Shown here in pieces: positions 35,567-45,423 of a stretch of 64,000 nucleotides of DNA. The first letter of the stretch is position 1. Every line of letters starts with the position of its first letter. A model generated the notes under the pieces. The model worked only from the letters and a program-made list of their open reading frames with translations. It did not search any database and was not told the origin of the DNA. A program made the translations under genes and the position numbers. Origin of the DNA: an uncultured Methanobrevibacter sp. (GTDB taxonomy: Archaea; Methanobacteriota; Methanobacteria; Methanobacteriales; Methanobacteriaceae); contig NZ_CAMVTE010000005.1 of assembly GCF_947170395.1 (NCBI RefSeq), positions 1 to 64,000 of the forward strand. Direction: 5' to 3'.

Positions 35567-36478
35567 CGAACTGGACGAAAAGTGGTGAGCAGTAAAAATT
35601 CTAAAAATCCAAGGTTATTGGATGAAAATTTAAAGTAGCGGCAAGTTTGCATTTTCAGGTAAAAATCTTCAGATGCAGTAAATCATGCTAGATGTCTGTG
35701 TGTAAAATTAAAAATGTGTTGTTGCTTGAAATAACCATTCGAAAAATCATTTACCTGAAATTGCATATTGGAATTTCATAAGCTTACTCAAAATAAGTGC
35801 TTGAAAATTCATAATCCTGTAAAGCGTCAAATTCGAAAATCATATACTAACCACTTTTTTAAAATGAATCTTGGCCCAAAATAAAAATTATCAAAACTCG
35901 TTAAAATGCAATTAATAAATATAATTAAATTTCAACACTTTAAAAGTCATAATTAATAAAATCAATGAAGCATTTAATGATTCGTCTTAAATGGGATATT
36001 CTTCTCTGAATTTGAAGATTGCAATAATGCTTGAATAAGTAAATTTATATACTATAAGAAATTAAAGTTACAATTAGTAACTAAAAGTTAGTAATTGGAA
36101 TTTCGATTACTTACCATTTTTCCGTGGACAACTTACAGGATAATATATTTTAATTATCTGTAATAAAGATTATTATATTCTCCATTTCCTAATCCTATTT
36201 TAATTTAATTTTATATTTTTATCAATTCTTTTTGCATCGTAAATTTTATATGTGATGTTTTTCTCACTACAATTTTACCAATTGGCTTCAACAAGCCTTA
36301 AATAATTTATAACACATATATGTTCTCTTGAAAGGCCTCAAACTATAACACATTTTTGAAAGGAGGTGAATAAACATGAGAATATTTATTATATTCACTG
36401 TTTATTTATTAATCAGAGTAGTTTCACCGTATGGCTATTCTGGTGTTCTTTTCATGCGTCTGAATGGAGGTGAAAAAA

Positions 36479-36559
36479 GTGGGGTTGATTATATTCCTCA
36501 TTGGATCATATTGGCCGAATATTATGGCACTAATGATTCTGATAAAATATAGGAGATAA
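36479..36559 (+). CDS. Candidate 26-aa hydrophobic/cationic peptide MGLIIFLIGSYWPNIMALMILIKYRR (GTG start)
   Basis: Paralogue of the 33800 peptide; SD GGAGGTG; length and stop position preserved despite substitutions. Confidence 0.45.
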   Translation: MGLIIFLIGSYWPNIMALMILIKYRR

Positions 36560-36724
36560 CGACTCAAATTTTCACCTTCTAAATGGCAATTAAATATAAA
36601 CAAGTCAATGAGGGGCTTTGAAAACTAATGTTTTCGTGAGGCCTTTTCCTTGAGATAGCCACTATTTAATTGTCTATTTTTTAAAATTAGTTAAGTTTAT
36701 ATATTTTATTTAATAATAGTATTA

Positions 36725-36846
36725 TACAAGAGATTTACTTTTAAGTAAACCTCTATTAAGACGCAAAAAATGTATTATTAATGTCTAATACGGGATATTG
36801 TAGAGATTTTTCTCTACAATAGGACATTAATTTGAATTTTTTTTTA
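36725..36846 (+). ncRNA. Candidate structured ncRNA, copy 2
   Basis: Same TATA (36696), stems (36729-36754, 36777-36831) and T-run as copy 1. Confidence 0.42.
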
Positions 36847-36942
36847 AGAACCCGAGTTTTTCAACTAAAAACATCACATACTAAGATAAACTAACTGCAT
36901 CTGATTATATTGTAATTGTTAGTTAATTTGGTGGATAAAAAT

Positions 36943-37692
36943 ATGGACAAAAGTTTAAATGAAATTATGAAGACTAAATGGATGTATTTGAATGAGGATG
37001 AACTTAAATTTTATTCATTGGGCATTTTTATAGAATGCATCTGTTTGAGTGTAGTTATTTCAATAATATTAAATTTATTGTTCAAATCTGATTTTATGCT
37101 CTGCATGTCAGGGTTTACTATTGTTAGTATCATGTTTACTATTTTAATATATAAACGTGACTTTTTTGATGAAAAATTTGAATTATTTTCTCCTGATAAA
37201 TTGCAAGGCACTAATCAAGGATTAATCCTATTTTTATTTGTATCATCATTTTTGGTATCTTGGGGCTTTTTTTGTGCGGCTTTAAAATATGGATTATATA
37301 ATGCAATTGCATTTTCTTTAGCAGTATGTTTTCCGGGAATTTTCCTGCTTTTAAGAAGAAATGTATACTCTAATGAAAACAACAACTCATTTTATGATGG
37401 TAATGGTTATCATCCACTTTTTCATTGGGTTTTAGGTATTACTGTAGGTTCTGGGCCTTTGGGTGTCTCTTTAACTAATTTTTTAAAAGACATGTTTGTT
37501 AAAGGTTCATTTTTGAATATTGACTTAATTTCGGTTGTATTGGCATTAGTTTTAGAATGCTTTGTTCTTTCCCCAGATGTTGCAAATAAGATTTTACCAT
37601 TTGAATTAAAAAGAATTGAAGGTATGAAAAAATTTATTTTAATTTCATTATGTTTAATGATGATATTACTACTTTTTAATATGATAATTTAA
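36943..37692 (+). CDS. Hypothetical multi-TM membrane protein
   Basis: MDKSLNEIMKTKWMYLNEDELKFYSLG... with ~6 hydrophobic segments (ORF track start 36916). Confidence 0.6.
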   Translation: MDKSLNEIMKTKWMYLNEDELKFYSLGIFIECICLSVVISIILNLLFKSDFMLCMSGFTIVSIMFTILIYKRDFFDEKFELFSPDKLQGTNQGLILFLFVSSFLVSWGFFCAALKYGLYNAIAFSLAVCFPGIFLLLRRNVYSNENNNSFYDGNGYHPLFHWVLGITVGSGPLGVSLTNFLKDMFVKGSFLNIDLISVVLALVLECFVLSPDVANKILPFELKRIEGMKKFILISLCLMMILLLFNMII

Positions 37693-37964
37693 CATTTATC
37701 TATGAATTATTCTTAACAAACTTAATTTTCATGGTTTAAGGATTTAAGAAATAGTATTCGTAATTTCAACAATAAATTATGGTAATTATTTAAAATAAAG
37801 TGTTAATATTGAAATTGATGATTGCAATAGTGCTAAAATAACTAACTTTATATACTATAAGAAATTAAAATAACATTTAGTAACAAAATGTAAGTTTAAT
37901 AAAATCTTACTATTCATGATTTCGCTTGGCAAAAATATATGAATGGTAAGTATATGGAATTTAA

Positions 37965-39015
<1,051 letters not shown>

Positions 39016-39017
<2 letters not shown>

Positions 39018-39048
39018 AGTTAAAATATTCAAATTTTAACTTTTTTTT
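39016..39048 (+). terminator. Strong hairpin + T-run after Get3/ArsA
   Basis: AAAGTTAAAAT-ATTCAA-ATTTTAACTTT + T-run. Confidence 0.65.
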
Positions 39049-39385
39049 ACTTATTTTTTTCAAAAAGCCATCCGAAAAACATTACCAATACAAACAGGAA
39101 CAATATCACTATTCCGTCTGCTGTTGAACCCTTGTTTGTGAGATCCATATAAACGGAGTTCATGAAATAGATGACAAAAAGAATTATTCCAATCAGATAG
39201 AATAGAATTGATAATTTGGAACTTTCAAATCTTTTTTTATAGCCGGAAAAAATAATCATCACCAAAAAGAGTATGGCAAGTGCCAGCAGGAAAAGAAATA
39301 TAAAGTAATATTGAGGTATTGTTTGCATACATGCAATCAGCACGATAATTGCAATAACAATGAATATCGCTTCAATCTTGTTCAT
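39047..39385 (-). CDS. Small membrane protein (112 aa)
   Basis: Four hydrophobic segments; downstream of the adhesin-like gene. Confidence 0.55.
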   Translation of the reverse strand: MNKIEAIFIVIAIIVLIACMQTIPQYYFIFLFLLALAILFLVMIIFSGYKKRFESSKLSILFYLIGIILFVIYFMNSVYMDLTNKGSTADGIVILFLFVLVMFFGWLFEKNK

Positions 39386-39436
39386 TTTATCACCAATTTA
39401 AAAAATTAAATAAGTTAAAATAAATGTTATTTTAAC

Positions 39437-39622
39437 TTAATCGCTTTTTAACATGAAAATACCGTCTACAAATATTATAAACAACATTAAAGTTGTAATG
39501 TTTAAGTCAAGCGGAATGCCCATTATCATGAGAATGCATTCATAGACTAGGCAAATTATGAAAATTATATCCAATATCTGTATTATTTTCGGCAGTTTTT
39601 TGAATTTTTCAATAATTTTCAT
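39437..39622 (-). CDS. Small membrane protein (~61 aa), translationally coupled to the adhesin-like gene
   Basis: ATGAAAATT overlaps the adhesin TGA; MKIIEKFKKLPKIIQILDIIFIICLVYECILMIMG. Confidence 0.55.
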   Translation of the reverse strand: MKIIEKFKKLPKIIQILDIIFIICLVYECILMIMGIPLDLNITTLMLFIIFVDGIFMLKSD

Positions 39623-42513
39623 TTTATCACACCTTTCCAACTGTCGTCCCAATATTTTGTTGGTATGCTGAAAGGACTCCAATAGTCTTCACTGAAATAT
39701 TGGTATGTTTCCTCTTTGGTTAATTGTTTGGTATTTCCATTACTAATATATATTGCACTTGTTCTGTCTAATGTCAAATCGCTGTTGATTTTTACTTCAA
39801 CATAATCATAACCTCCATTTTTGTTTGGAATATTGTATATCTTCTTGTTTTGAAGATAGCCCGGTCGTGTAAATGTGTATGTGTCCATTAGGCCATGCCA
39901 TTCCTTTTCATTAACAACATTGTTTCTATAGGTTGTTCCTGCACTTTGAATTATTGCCATTGTTGAAAACAATTGCAGACTTGCAAGCGAAGCGCCGCTT
40001 AAGGTTTTTCCCAAAAGTTCCTTTCCAATCAGATAGAGGATATAGCTTAAGGGCTGTGCATTGTTCATGATGTAGGAAATTCCTTTTGAAATCAAACCAA
40101 ACGTGTTTCTGATGCCGGCTATAATGTCTTTAGATATTGTTGGGACACTGCAGCAGTCTTTGGTTGTGGATACTGAAGATCCCTTGTAAATGCTGCCGTC
40201 ATGGTGCATTATAACATTTGCAAGTCCGCTGCTTGAGTTAAATGCAATTGCCGATTCGCTTTTGTCTTCGCATAATATATAAATCATCTCTCCCAGCTGG
40301 GATATGCTGAAACGGTTGTTTGCAATCGATGCAAATACGTTTTCCAGTGAATTGGTGGAGTTGTCTGCATATCTCAATGCAATCTGTGAAAGGGAATATT
40401 CCTCCAAATTCGCCAAATTGAGCGAATTTATCAGTCTAAATAGCAAAACATCTTTTGTATTCCCGCTAACGCTCATGCCCATGTCGGTATTTAGGATATT
40501 CAAATATGTGTCATCAAGATTTATTCCACCCAAAATCGTTAATGTATGGTCCCGTTTCCAGTTTACACTATACTGTTTTGCATAGTCATTTGCCAGTTCA
40601 TCTGAAAGCCAGGCTGTTTCAAGGGAGGCCAAATGCATTCCATAAGCATTCATAACGCCGAATCTGTCCAGATATTTGCCGTTGGCATTTACCCAATTTT
40701 CCAGAATGCTTTTAGTAATTTTTTCATTAATGATGCTGTATGACTGCAGGACTTCAAATCCCATTGTTCTGCGGTATTTTTCTGAAAGTCCATAACTCAC
40801 GGTTTCCTCTTTTTTGATTTCTTCTCTGCCGTTGACTGCAAATTTGGTGATTATATCTTCTTTTGATGAATAACCCACAATATTTCTTCCAAAGTATGAA
40901 AATGTCACGGGCGTGTTTGTGTTGGTGAATTTTATCGATGCAGTGTTGTGGTTTGTTATCTCATCGTAGCTTTTATAGTTGAAATCATAAATCGTTTTTG
41001 AATAGTATTTCGACAGGCTGTATTGCAGTCCCAACTCATCAAAACTTACGGTCTGGAAATTGACTTTTGCTTTTACAATGTCATTCTGCATATATGTTAA
41101 TGTTTCGCTATTTTGAACTCCCTTATCTGCATAAAATCCGAATAACTCAACATTGTCACCTGTTTTGGATTGATAATCGATTTGGGTATATCCGTTGATT
41201 CTTGATATGATGATTCCGCTGTCTTTTAAGTTGTTTTTATTCACGTCACTTTTAATCCCACTTCCATCAAGGGGAATCAAATAGTTTGCATATCCAAGAA
41301 GTGTGGAGTTTACGCCGCCAATTCTTGTATTGGAGAATTGATAGCTTTTGTCTTTAATCTGGACGGTAAATATTTCGTTTTTAGGCATTTTTATGATTCC
41401 ATTATATCCTGTCTTTAGAGAATATGCTGAGTTTTTAAAGACATATGGGATGGTTACATTAACGTAATTGGGAATCAAGGTTGAATGTATAAAATTTGAG
41501 GATTTTATGACTTTATTGACGGTTATTTTATTTGTTGATTTCAGTCCGCTGAATTCTGTTGTTATTGTATATTTTCCGGGGGTCAGTTTCACATCCAATG
41601 TTGCAATGCCGTTCTTGTTGGTTGTTTTTGAATAGGTCTTACCGTTCAGTTTTATTGTGACTTTTTTATTGGATGAAGCCTTGCCGTTGCTGTTGAGTAT
41701 TTTAACGTTGAATTTGCCGGTTACACCCTCATTGACGCTTAGATCTTTTGTTTCTATCAGCGATTTTATTGTAACGGTTTTTGTAACTGTTTCAGATGTT
41801 TTTGAATTGATATTGGAAATGCTGTATTTTCCGGGCTTCAGGTCAACAGCTAACTTCGCCACTCCTTTTGAATCTGTTTTAATGGAATAAGTCTTGCCGT
41901 TCAGTTTCATTTTCACCTGTGTGTTTTTAAGCAGGTTTCCCTTCTGATTATAAAATGTCGCAGAATATGAGGCAGTGTTTTTATAATATTTGGTTAAATC
42001 ACCGCATTTTATTGTGCTTTTAATTGTAACGGTACTTTTTGCGCTGCTTTTTTCAAATTCGCTATTGCCGTTGCATGTGCTCAGAACCGTATAAGTTCCG
42101 CTTTTATAATTGAGATTTATCGATGCCTTCCCGTTTTTATCGGTTGTTTTTGTGAACGTTTCGCCATTGATTTTTATCTGAACTTTGGCATTGCCGATAA
42201 CCTTTTTTCCATATTTCAGGGTTACCGTAAACTTGCTTCCGTCCTTATAATACATTTTCACATCAGGTGCAGTTAATGTGGTCTTTTTTTTAGTTGTGGT
42301 TGAAGACTTGGACTCGGCACTTAGCTTCACGTCATCATTTGCTGCACTCAATATTTCATTGTCATTTTCTACACTTATTTTACACAATTCCTGATTTGAA
42401 TCAGTCTTTTGGATTGCTTGAACTGTTTCATTTTCTAAATTGGCTGCCGATACGGCTGAAACTAAAAAAACAAATAAGAAAATAAAACATATGGTGTTTA
42501 TTTTTTTATTCAT
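39619..42513 (-). CDS. Large secreted adhesin-like protein with tandem Ig-like repeats
   Basis: Signal peptide MNKKINTICFIFLFVFLVSAVSA; four repeats of KxxIKLNGKTYSxxTxxxGxAxLxxxLxPGKYTI. Confidence 0.82.
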   Translation of the reverse strand: MNKKINTICFIFLFVFLVSAVSAANLENETVQAIQKTDSNQELCKISVENDNEILSAANDDVKLSAESKSSTTTKKKTTLTAPDVKMYYKDGSKFTVTLKYGKKVIGNAKVQIKINGETFTKTTDKNGKASINLNYKSGTYTVLSTCNGNSEFEKSSAKSTVTIKSTIKCGDLTKYYKNTASYSATFYNQKGNLLKNTQVKMKLNGKTYSIKTDSKGVAKLAVDLKPGKYSISNINSKTSETVTKTVTIKSLIETKDLSVNEGVTGKFNVKILNSNGKASSNKKVTIKLNGKTYSKTTNKNGIATLDVKLTPGKYTITTEFSGLKSTNKITVNKVIKSSNFIHSTLIPNYVNVTIPYVFKNSAYSLKTGYNGIIKMPKNEIFTVQIKDKSYQFSNTRIGGVNSTLLGYANYLIPLDGSGIKSDVNKNNLKDSGIIISRINGYTQIDYQSKTGDNVELFGFYADKGVQNSETLTYMQNDIVKAKVNFQTVSFDELGLQYSLSKYYSKTIYDFNYKSYDEITNHNTASIKFTNTNTPVTFSYFGRNIVGYSSKEDIITKFAVNGREEIKKEETVSYGLSEKYRRTMGFEVLQSYSIINEKITKSILENWVNANGKYLDRFGVMNAYGMHLASLETAWLSDELANDYAKQYSVNWKRDHTLTILGGINLDDTYLNILNTDMGMSVSGNTKDVLLFRLINSLNLANLEEYSLSQIALRYADNSTNSLENVFASIANNRFSISQLGEMIYILCEDKSESAIAFNSSSGLANVIMHHDGSIYKGSSVSTTKDCCSVPTISKDIIAGIRNTFGLISKGISYIMNNAQPLSYILYLIGKELLGKTLSGASLASLQLFSTMAIIQSAGTTYRNNVVNEKEWHGLMDTYTFTRPGYLQNKKIYNIPNKNGGYDYVEVKINSDLTLDRTSAIYISNGNTKQLTKEETYQYFSEDYWSPFSIPTKYWDDSWKGVIK

Positions 42514-42637
42514 ATTATCTACCTTGATGTTAATTTTTTTCATCAACAATCAAGGTATGATTTCTAAAATATAAATGCTTTAATCTTTAAAATAAATGGT
42601 AAATGACTTTTAAAATGAATTTTACGCCTAAATTTTT

Positions 42638-43285
42638 CTAATATATGACCATAATACACATATAGGTAAATTCACTTTGAGCGATGTCTTTTAAAGTGGC
42701 TTCAACAATTTGTTCGTCGGGGTAGCTGAGACGTTCACACACGACAACTTTCCTCTCCGGGTCAACGCCGTTGTCAAGTAGAAACTGGGCCATGTCCTTT
42801 ACTTTTCTTGAAGGAAGTGCAATGGTTGTCTTTCCATTGTTGATAACCGGCAGGATCTCTTCAATGTTTTCCCTTCCATGGAATGTCATCACATTGGCAT
42901 TGTCCCACTGGATGTGGCATTTTCCGGCGGCAAGCTGAAGAGAACTGATTCCGGGAATCACTTCAATGTTTTTTTCATCGAAACCCTTTTCTTTTGAAAT
43001 TCTCAAAACGGTATTCAGGACTCCTGAAAAGCCGGGATCTCCGGTTGACAGTATGGAAACTGTGTGGCCGTCACAGGCCAGCTGGACACCCTCTTCGAGT
43101 TTATCCAATAGGTCTTTTACATTAAATGGAATTTTTCCCTTAACGTCTTCAAATAGTTCGATTGCTCTTGTACTTCCAACTGTGTAGTCGCTTGCATTAA
43201 CAGTATCAATAGCCTTTTTTGTTAAATATTCGCTTGCGCCAGGACCTATTCCAACAATATAAATTTTTCCGCTCATTTTAACCAT
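42638..43285 (-). CDS. cbiE: Cobalt-precorrin-7 (C5)-methyltransferase
   Basis: KIYIVGIGPGASEYLTKKA, STGDPGFSGV, EVIPGISSLQLAAGK. Confidence 0.9.
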   Translation of the reverse strand: MVKMSGKIYIVGIGPGASEYLTKKAIDTVNASDYTVGSTRAIELFEDVKGKIPFNVKDLLDKLEEGVQLACDGHTVSILSTGDPGFSGVLNTVLRISKEKGFDEKNIEVIPGISSLQLAAGKCHIQWDNANVMTFHGRENIEEILPVINNGKTTIALPSRKVKDMAQFLLDNGVDPERKVVVCERLSYPDEQIVEATLKDIAQSEFTYMCIMVIY

Positions 43286-43658
43286 CGATTCCTAATTTTT
43301 CAATAAATGTTTCTTTCAGCATTTCACGGGTTTCATCAGAATAGCTGTTGTCGTTTTCATCATGTAGGGTAAACATGGCAAGTTCAAAGACAATTCTGTT
43401 CATTGACCTGCCGTAATCTGTCAGATAATACTCGGTTGTAACTGGTGTGGTGTTCAGCACGACTTTTTCAATTAAACCATTTTCTTCAAGTTCCTTAAGA
43501 CAGTTTGACAATACCTTATTGCTTAATTTTGGTTTGTCTTCTTTAAACTCTTTGAAATGTTTTTTGCCAAAAAACATGTCTCTTATGATTTGAATGCTCC
43601 ATTTTTTGTTTATCAGATTTAGAGTCTTATCGACCGGACATACAATTTCACTATTCAT
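43278..43658 (-). CDS. HxlR-family winged-helix regulator
   Basis: CPVDKTLNLINKKWSIQIIRDMFFGKKHFKEFKEDKPKLSNKVLSNCLKELEENGLI. Confidence 0.93.
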   Translation of the reverse strand: MNSEIVCPVDKTLNLINKKWSIQIIRDMFFGKKHFKEFKEDKPKLSNKVLSNCLKELEENGLIEKVVLNTTPVTTEYYLTDYGRSMNRIVFELAMFTLHDENDNSYSDETREMLKETFIEKLGIDG

Positions 43659-43696
43659 AATATTAACTTTGTTAAAATGGTATATATCTTTTGTTA

Positions 43697-43712
43697 GTTA
43701 CTTTCAAGTAAC
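43697..43712. promoter_or_regulatory. Inverted-repeat operator between the divergent hxlR-like and macrodomain genes
   Basis: GTTACTT-TC-AAGTAAC (perfect 7-bp arms). Confidence 0.55.
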
Positions 43713-43784
43713 CAGGTTGCTTTTTAGTTACAAAAATCATTTAAATATCTAAAAGAATAGTATTATTAACAAAATTTTAGGGGG

Positions 43785-44579
43785 ATGAAGATGAATAGTG
43801 ATGAACAGCTGGATTTTTTGATAAAGTATTTGATAGATGAAAGAAATGAGATAATTGATGTTCCGGATGATATTCAGGAAAAAAGGAATTTGCTTCGTTC
43901 ATTGATGAATGTAAGAATGCCCTCTGATGTGTCTGATGAATTTTTAAATGTTCAGGATGATTATTTGACTAATGAAACCTTAAATAAGGATTTGACTTCT
44001 CTGGAGGATATCAAAGAAATTAAGGACAATATTGCCCTTTGGCAAGGTGACATTACAACCCTAAAGGTGGATGGTATTGTAAATGCGGCAAATTCAAAAT
44101 TGCTTGGATGCTTTATACCTATGCACAATTGCATAGATAACGTGATTCACTCAGCGGCCGGTATTCAGTTAAGGGGCGAGTGCAATGACATTATGCAGAA
44201 TCAGGGATGTGATGAAGCCATAGGCAAGGCAAAAATAACCGGTGCCTACAATTTGCCTTCAAAATATGTAATCCATACTGTCGGACCTGCAATTCCTCAA
44301 GGTTTAAAACCTTCTAAAAGTGATTGTGATGCACTGGCAAGCTGTTATAGGTCATGCTTGGAACTTGCTGATTCAAATGGATTGAAATCTATTGCATTCT
44401 GTTGCATTTCAACAGGAGTATTTAATTTTCCTCAGGATTTGGCTGCAAAAATTGCAATCAGAACTGTCAGAGAGTACATGGATTTGCATGATAGCGGATT
44501 GCATGTAATTTTCAACGTGTTTACGGATGTTGACTATTTGATTTATAAAGATTTGTTGTTTGGTGATATTCATGGATAA
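43785..44579 (+). CDS. Macrodomain protein-ADP-ribose hydrolase, zinc-dependent type
   Basis: [39 protein letters not shown]...[15 protein letters not shown]. Confidence 0.9.
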   Translation: MKMNSDEQLDFLIKYLIDERNEIIDVPDDIQEKRNLLRSLMNVRMPSDVSDEFLNVQDDYLTNETLNKDLTSLEDIKEIKDNIALWQGDITTLKVDGIVNAANSKLLGCFIPMHNCIDNVIHSAAGIQLRGECNDIMQNQGCDEAIGKAKITGAYNLPSKYVIHTVGPAIPQGLKPSKSDCDALASCYRSCLELADSNGLKSIAFCCISTGVFNFPQDLAAKIAIRTVREYMDLHDSGLHVIFNVFTDVDYLIYKDLLFGDIHG

Positions 44580-45423
44580 GTTCACTTTAAGATTGGATAA
44601 TGCTATCAAGGCTATTGATGAGGCTGATTTTATTGTCATTGGTGCAGGTGCAGGATTTTCAGCAGCTGCCGGTTTGGAATATTCGGGAAAGCGTTTTGAT
44701 GATAATTTTCAAGATTTCATTGAAAAATATGGTGTAGAGGACATGTACTCTGCAACATTTTATCCTTACAAAACTCAGGAGGAGAAATGGGCTCATTGGG
44801 CTCGTCATGTCTATGTAAACAGATATTCTGTTGGAAAAACCAAATTATATGGACAACTGCTTGAGTTGGTAAAGGATAAAGAGTATTTTGTATTGACAAC
44901 CAACGTTGAACATCAGTTTTGGATAAATGGCTTTGAAGATGAAAGGATATTTGCCACACAGGGCGATTATGGTCTCATGCAATGTGAAAAGACATGCCAT
45001 GACAAGTTATATTCCAATGAGGATTTGGTTTTTGAAGCCATTGAAAAAACCGAAGATTGCATGATTCCCTCTGATCTTGTTCCGGTATGTCCCGTTTGCG
45101 GCGGGAATATGGAAATCAATGTCAGAAAAGACAATTTCTTTGTGGAAGATGAAAAATGGCATGAAATGAGTAAAAACTATTATGATTTTTTACAGGGTAT
45201 CGATGAGAGCAAAAATCTTGTATTTTTGGAGTTGGGTGTCGGTTTCAATACTCCGGCAATAATAAGGTATCCCTTTGAACAGATGACCTATAATAACCCA
45301 AACACAACATTAATAAGATTGAATAGGGATTATCCGCAGGCAATTCCTGAAAACAGGGATAAAACAATAGGTTTTGATGAGGATATTTCTGAAGTGTTCG
45401 ATTATTGGCTTTCGAGGATTTAA
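44572..45423 (+). CDS. Sir2-family protein, SirTM-like (predicted ADP-ribosylating sirtuin)
   Basis: [35 protein letters not shown] (Gln at the canonical catalytic His position), CPVCGG; overlaps the macrodomain gene. Confidence 0.87.
   Translation: MDKFTLRLDNAIKAIDEADFIVIGAGAGFSAAAGLEYSGKRFDDNFQDFIEKYGVEDMYSATFYPYKTQEEKWAHWARHVYVNRYSVGKTKLYGQLLELVKDKEYFVLTTNVEHQFWINGFEDERIFATQGDYGLMQCEKTCHDKLYSNEDLVFEAIEKTEDCMIPSDLVPVCPVCGGNMEINVRKDNFFVEDEKWHEMSKNYYDFLQGIDESKNLVFLELGVGFNTPAIIRYPFEQMTYNNPNTTLIRLNRDYPQAIPENRDKTIGFDEDISEVFDYWLSRI

Larger units (their letters stand above)
36461..36880 (+). repeat. Long imperfect direct repeat, copy 2 (~420 bp)
   Basis: Near-identical to 33782-34200. Confidence 0.9.

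Noticed and set aside
36060-36150. Possible CRISPR-like or regularly spaced repeats in the 34-38 kb island
   Set aside because: The repeats are few, long, unevenly spaced and look like duplicated promoters or cassettes; no cas genes are present.
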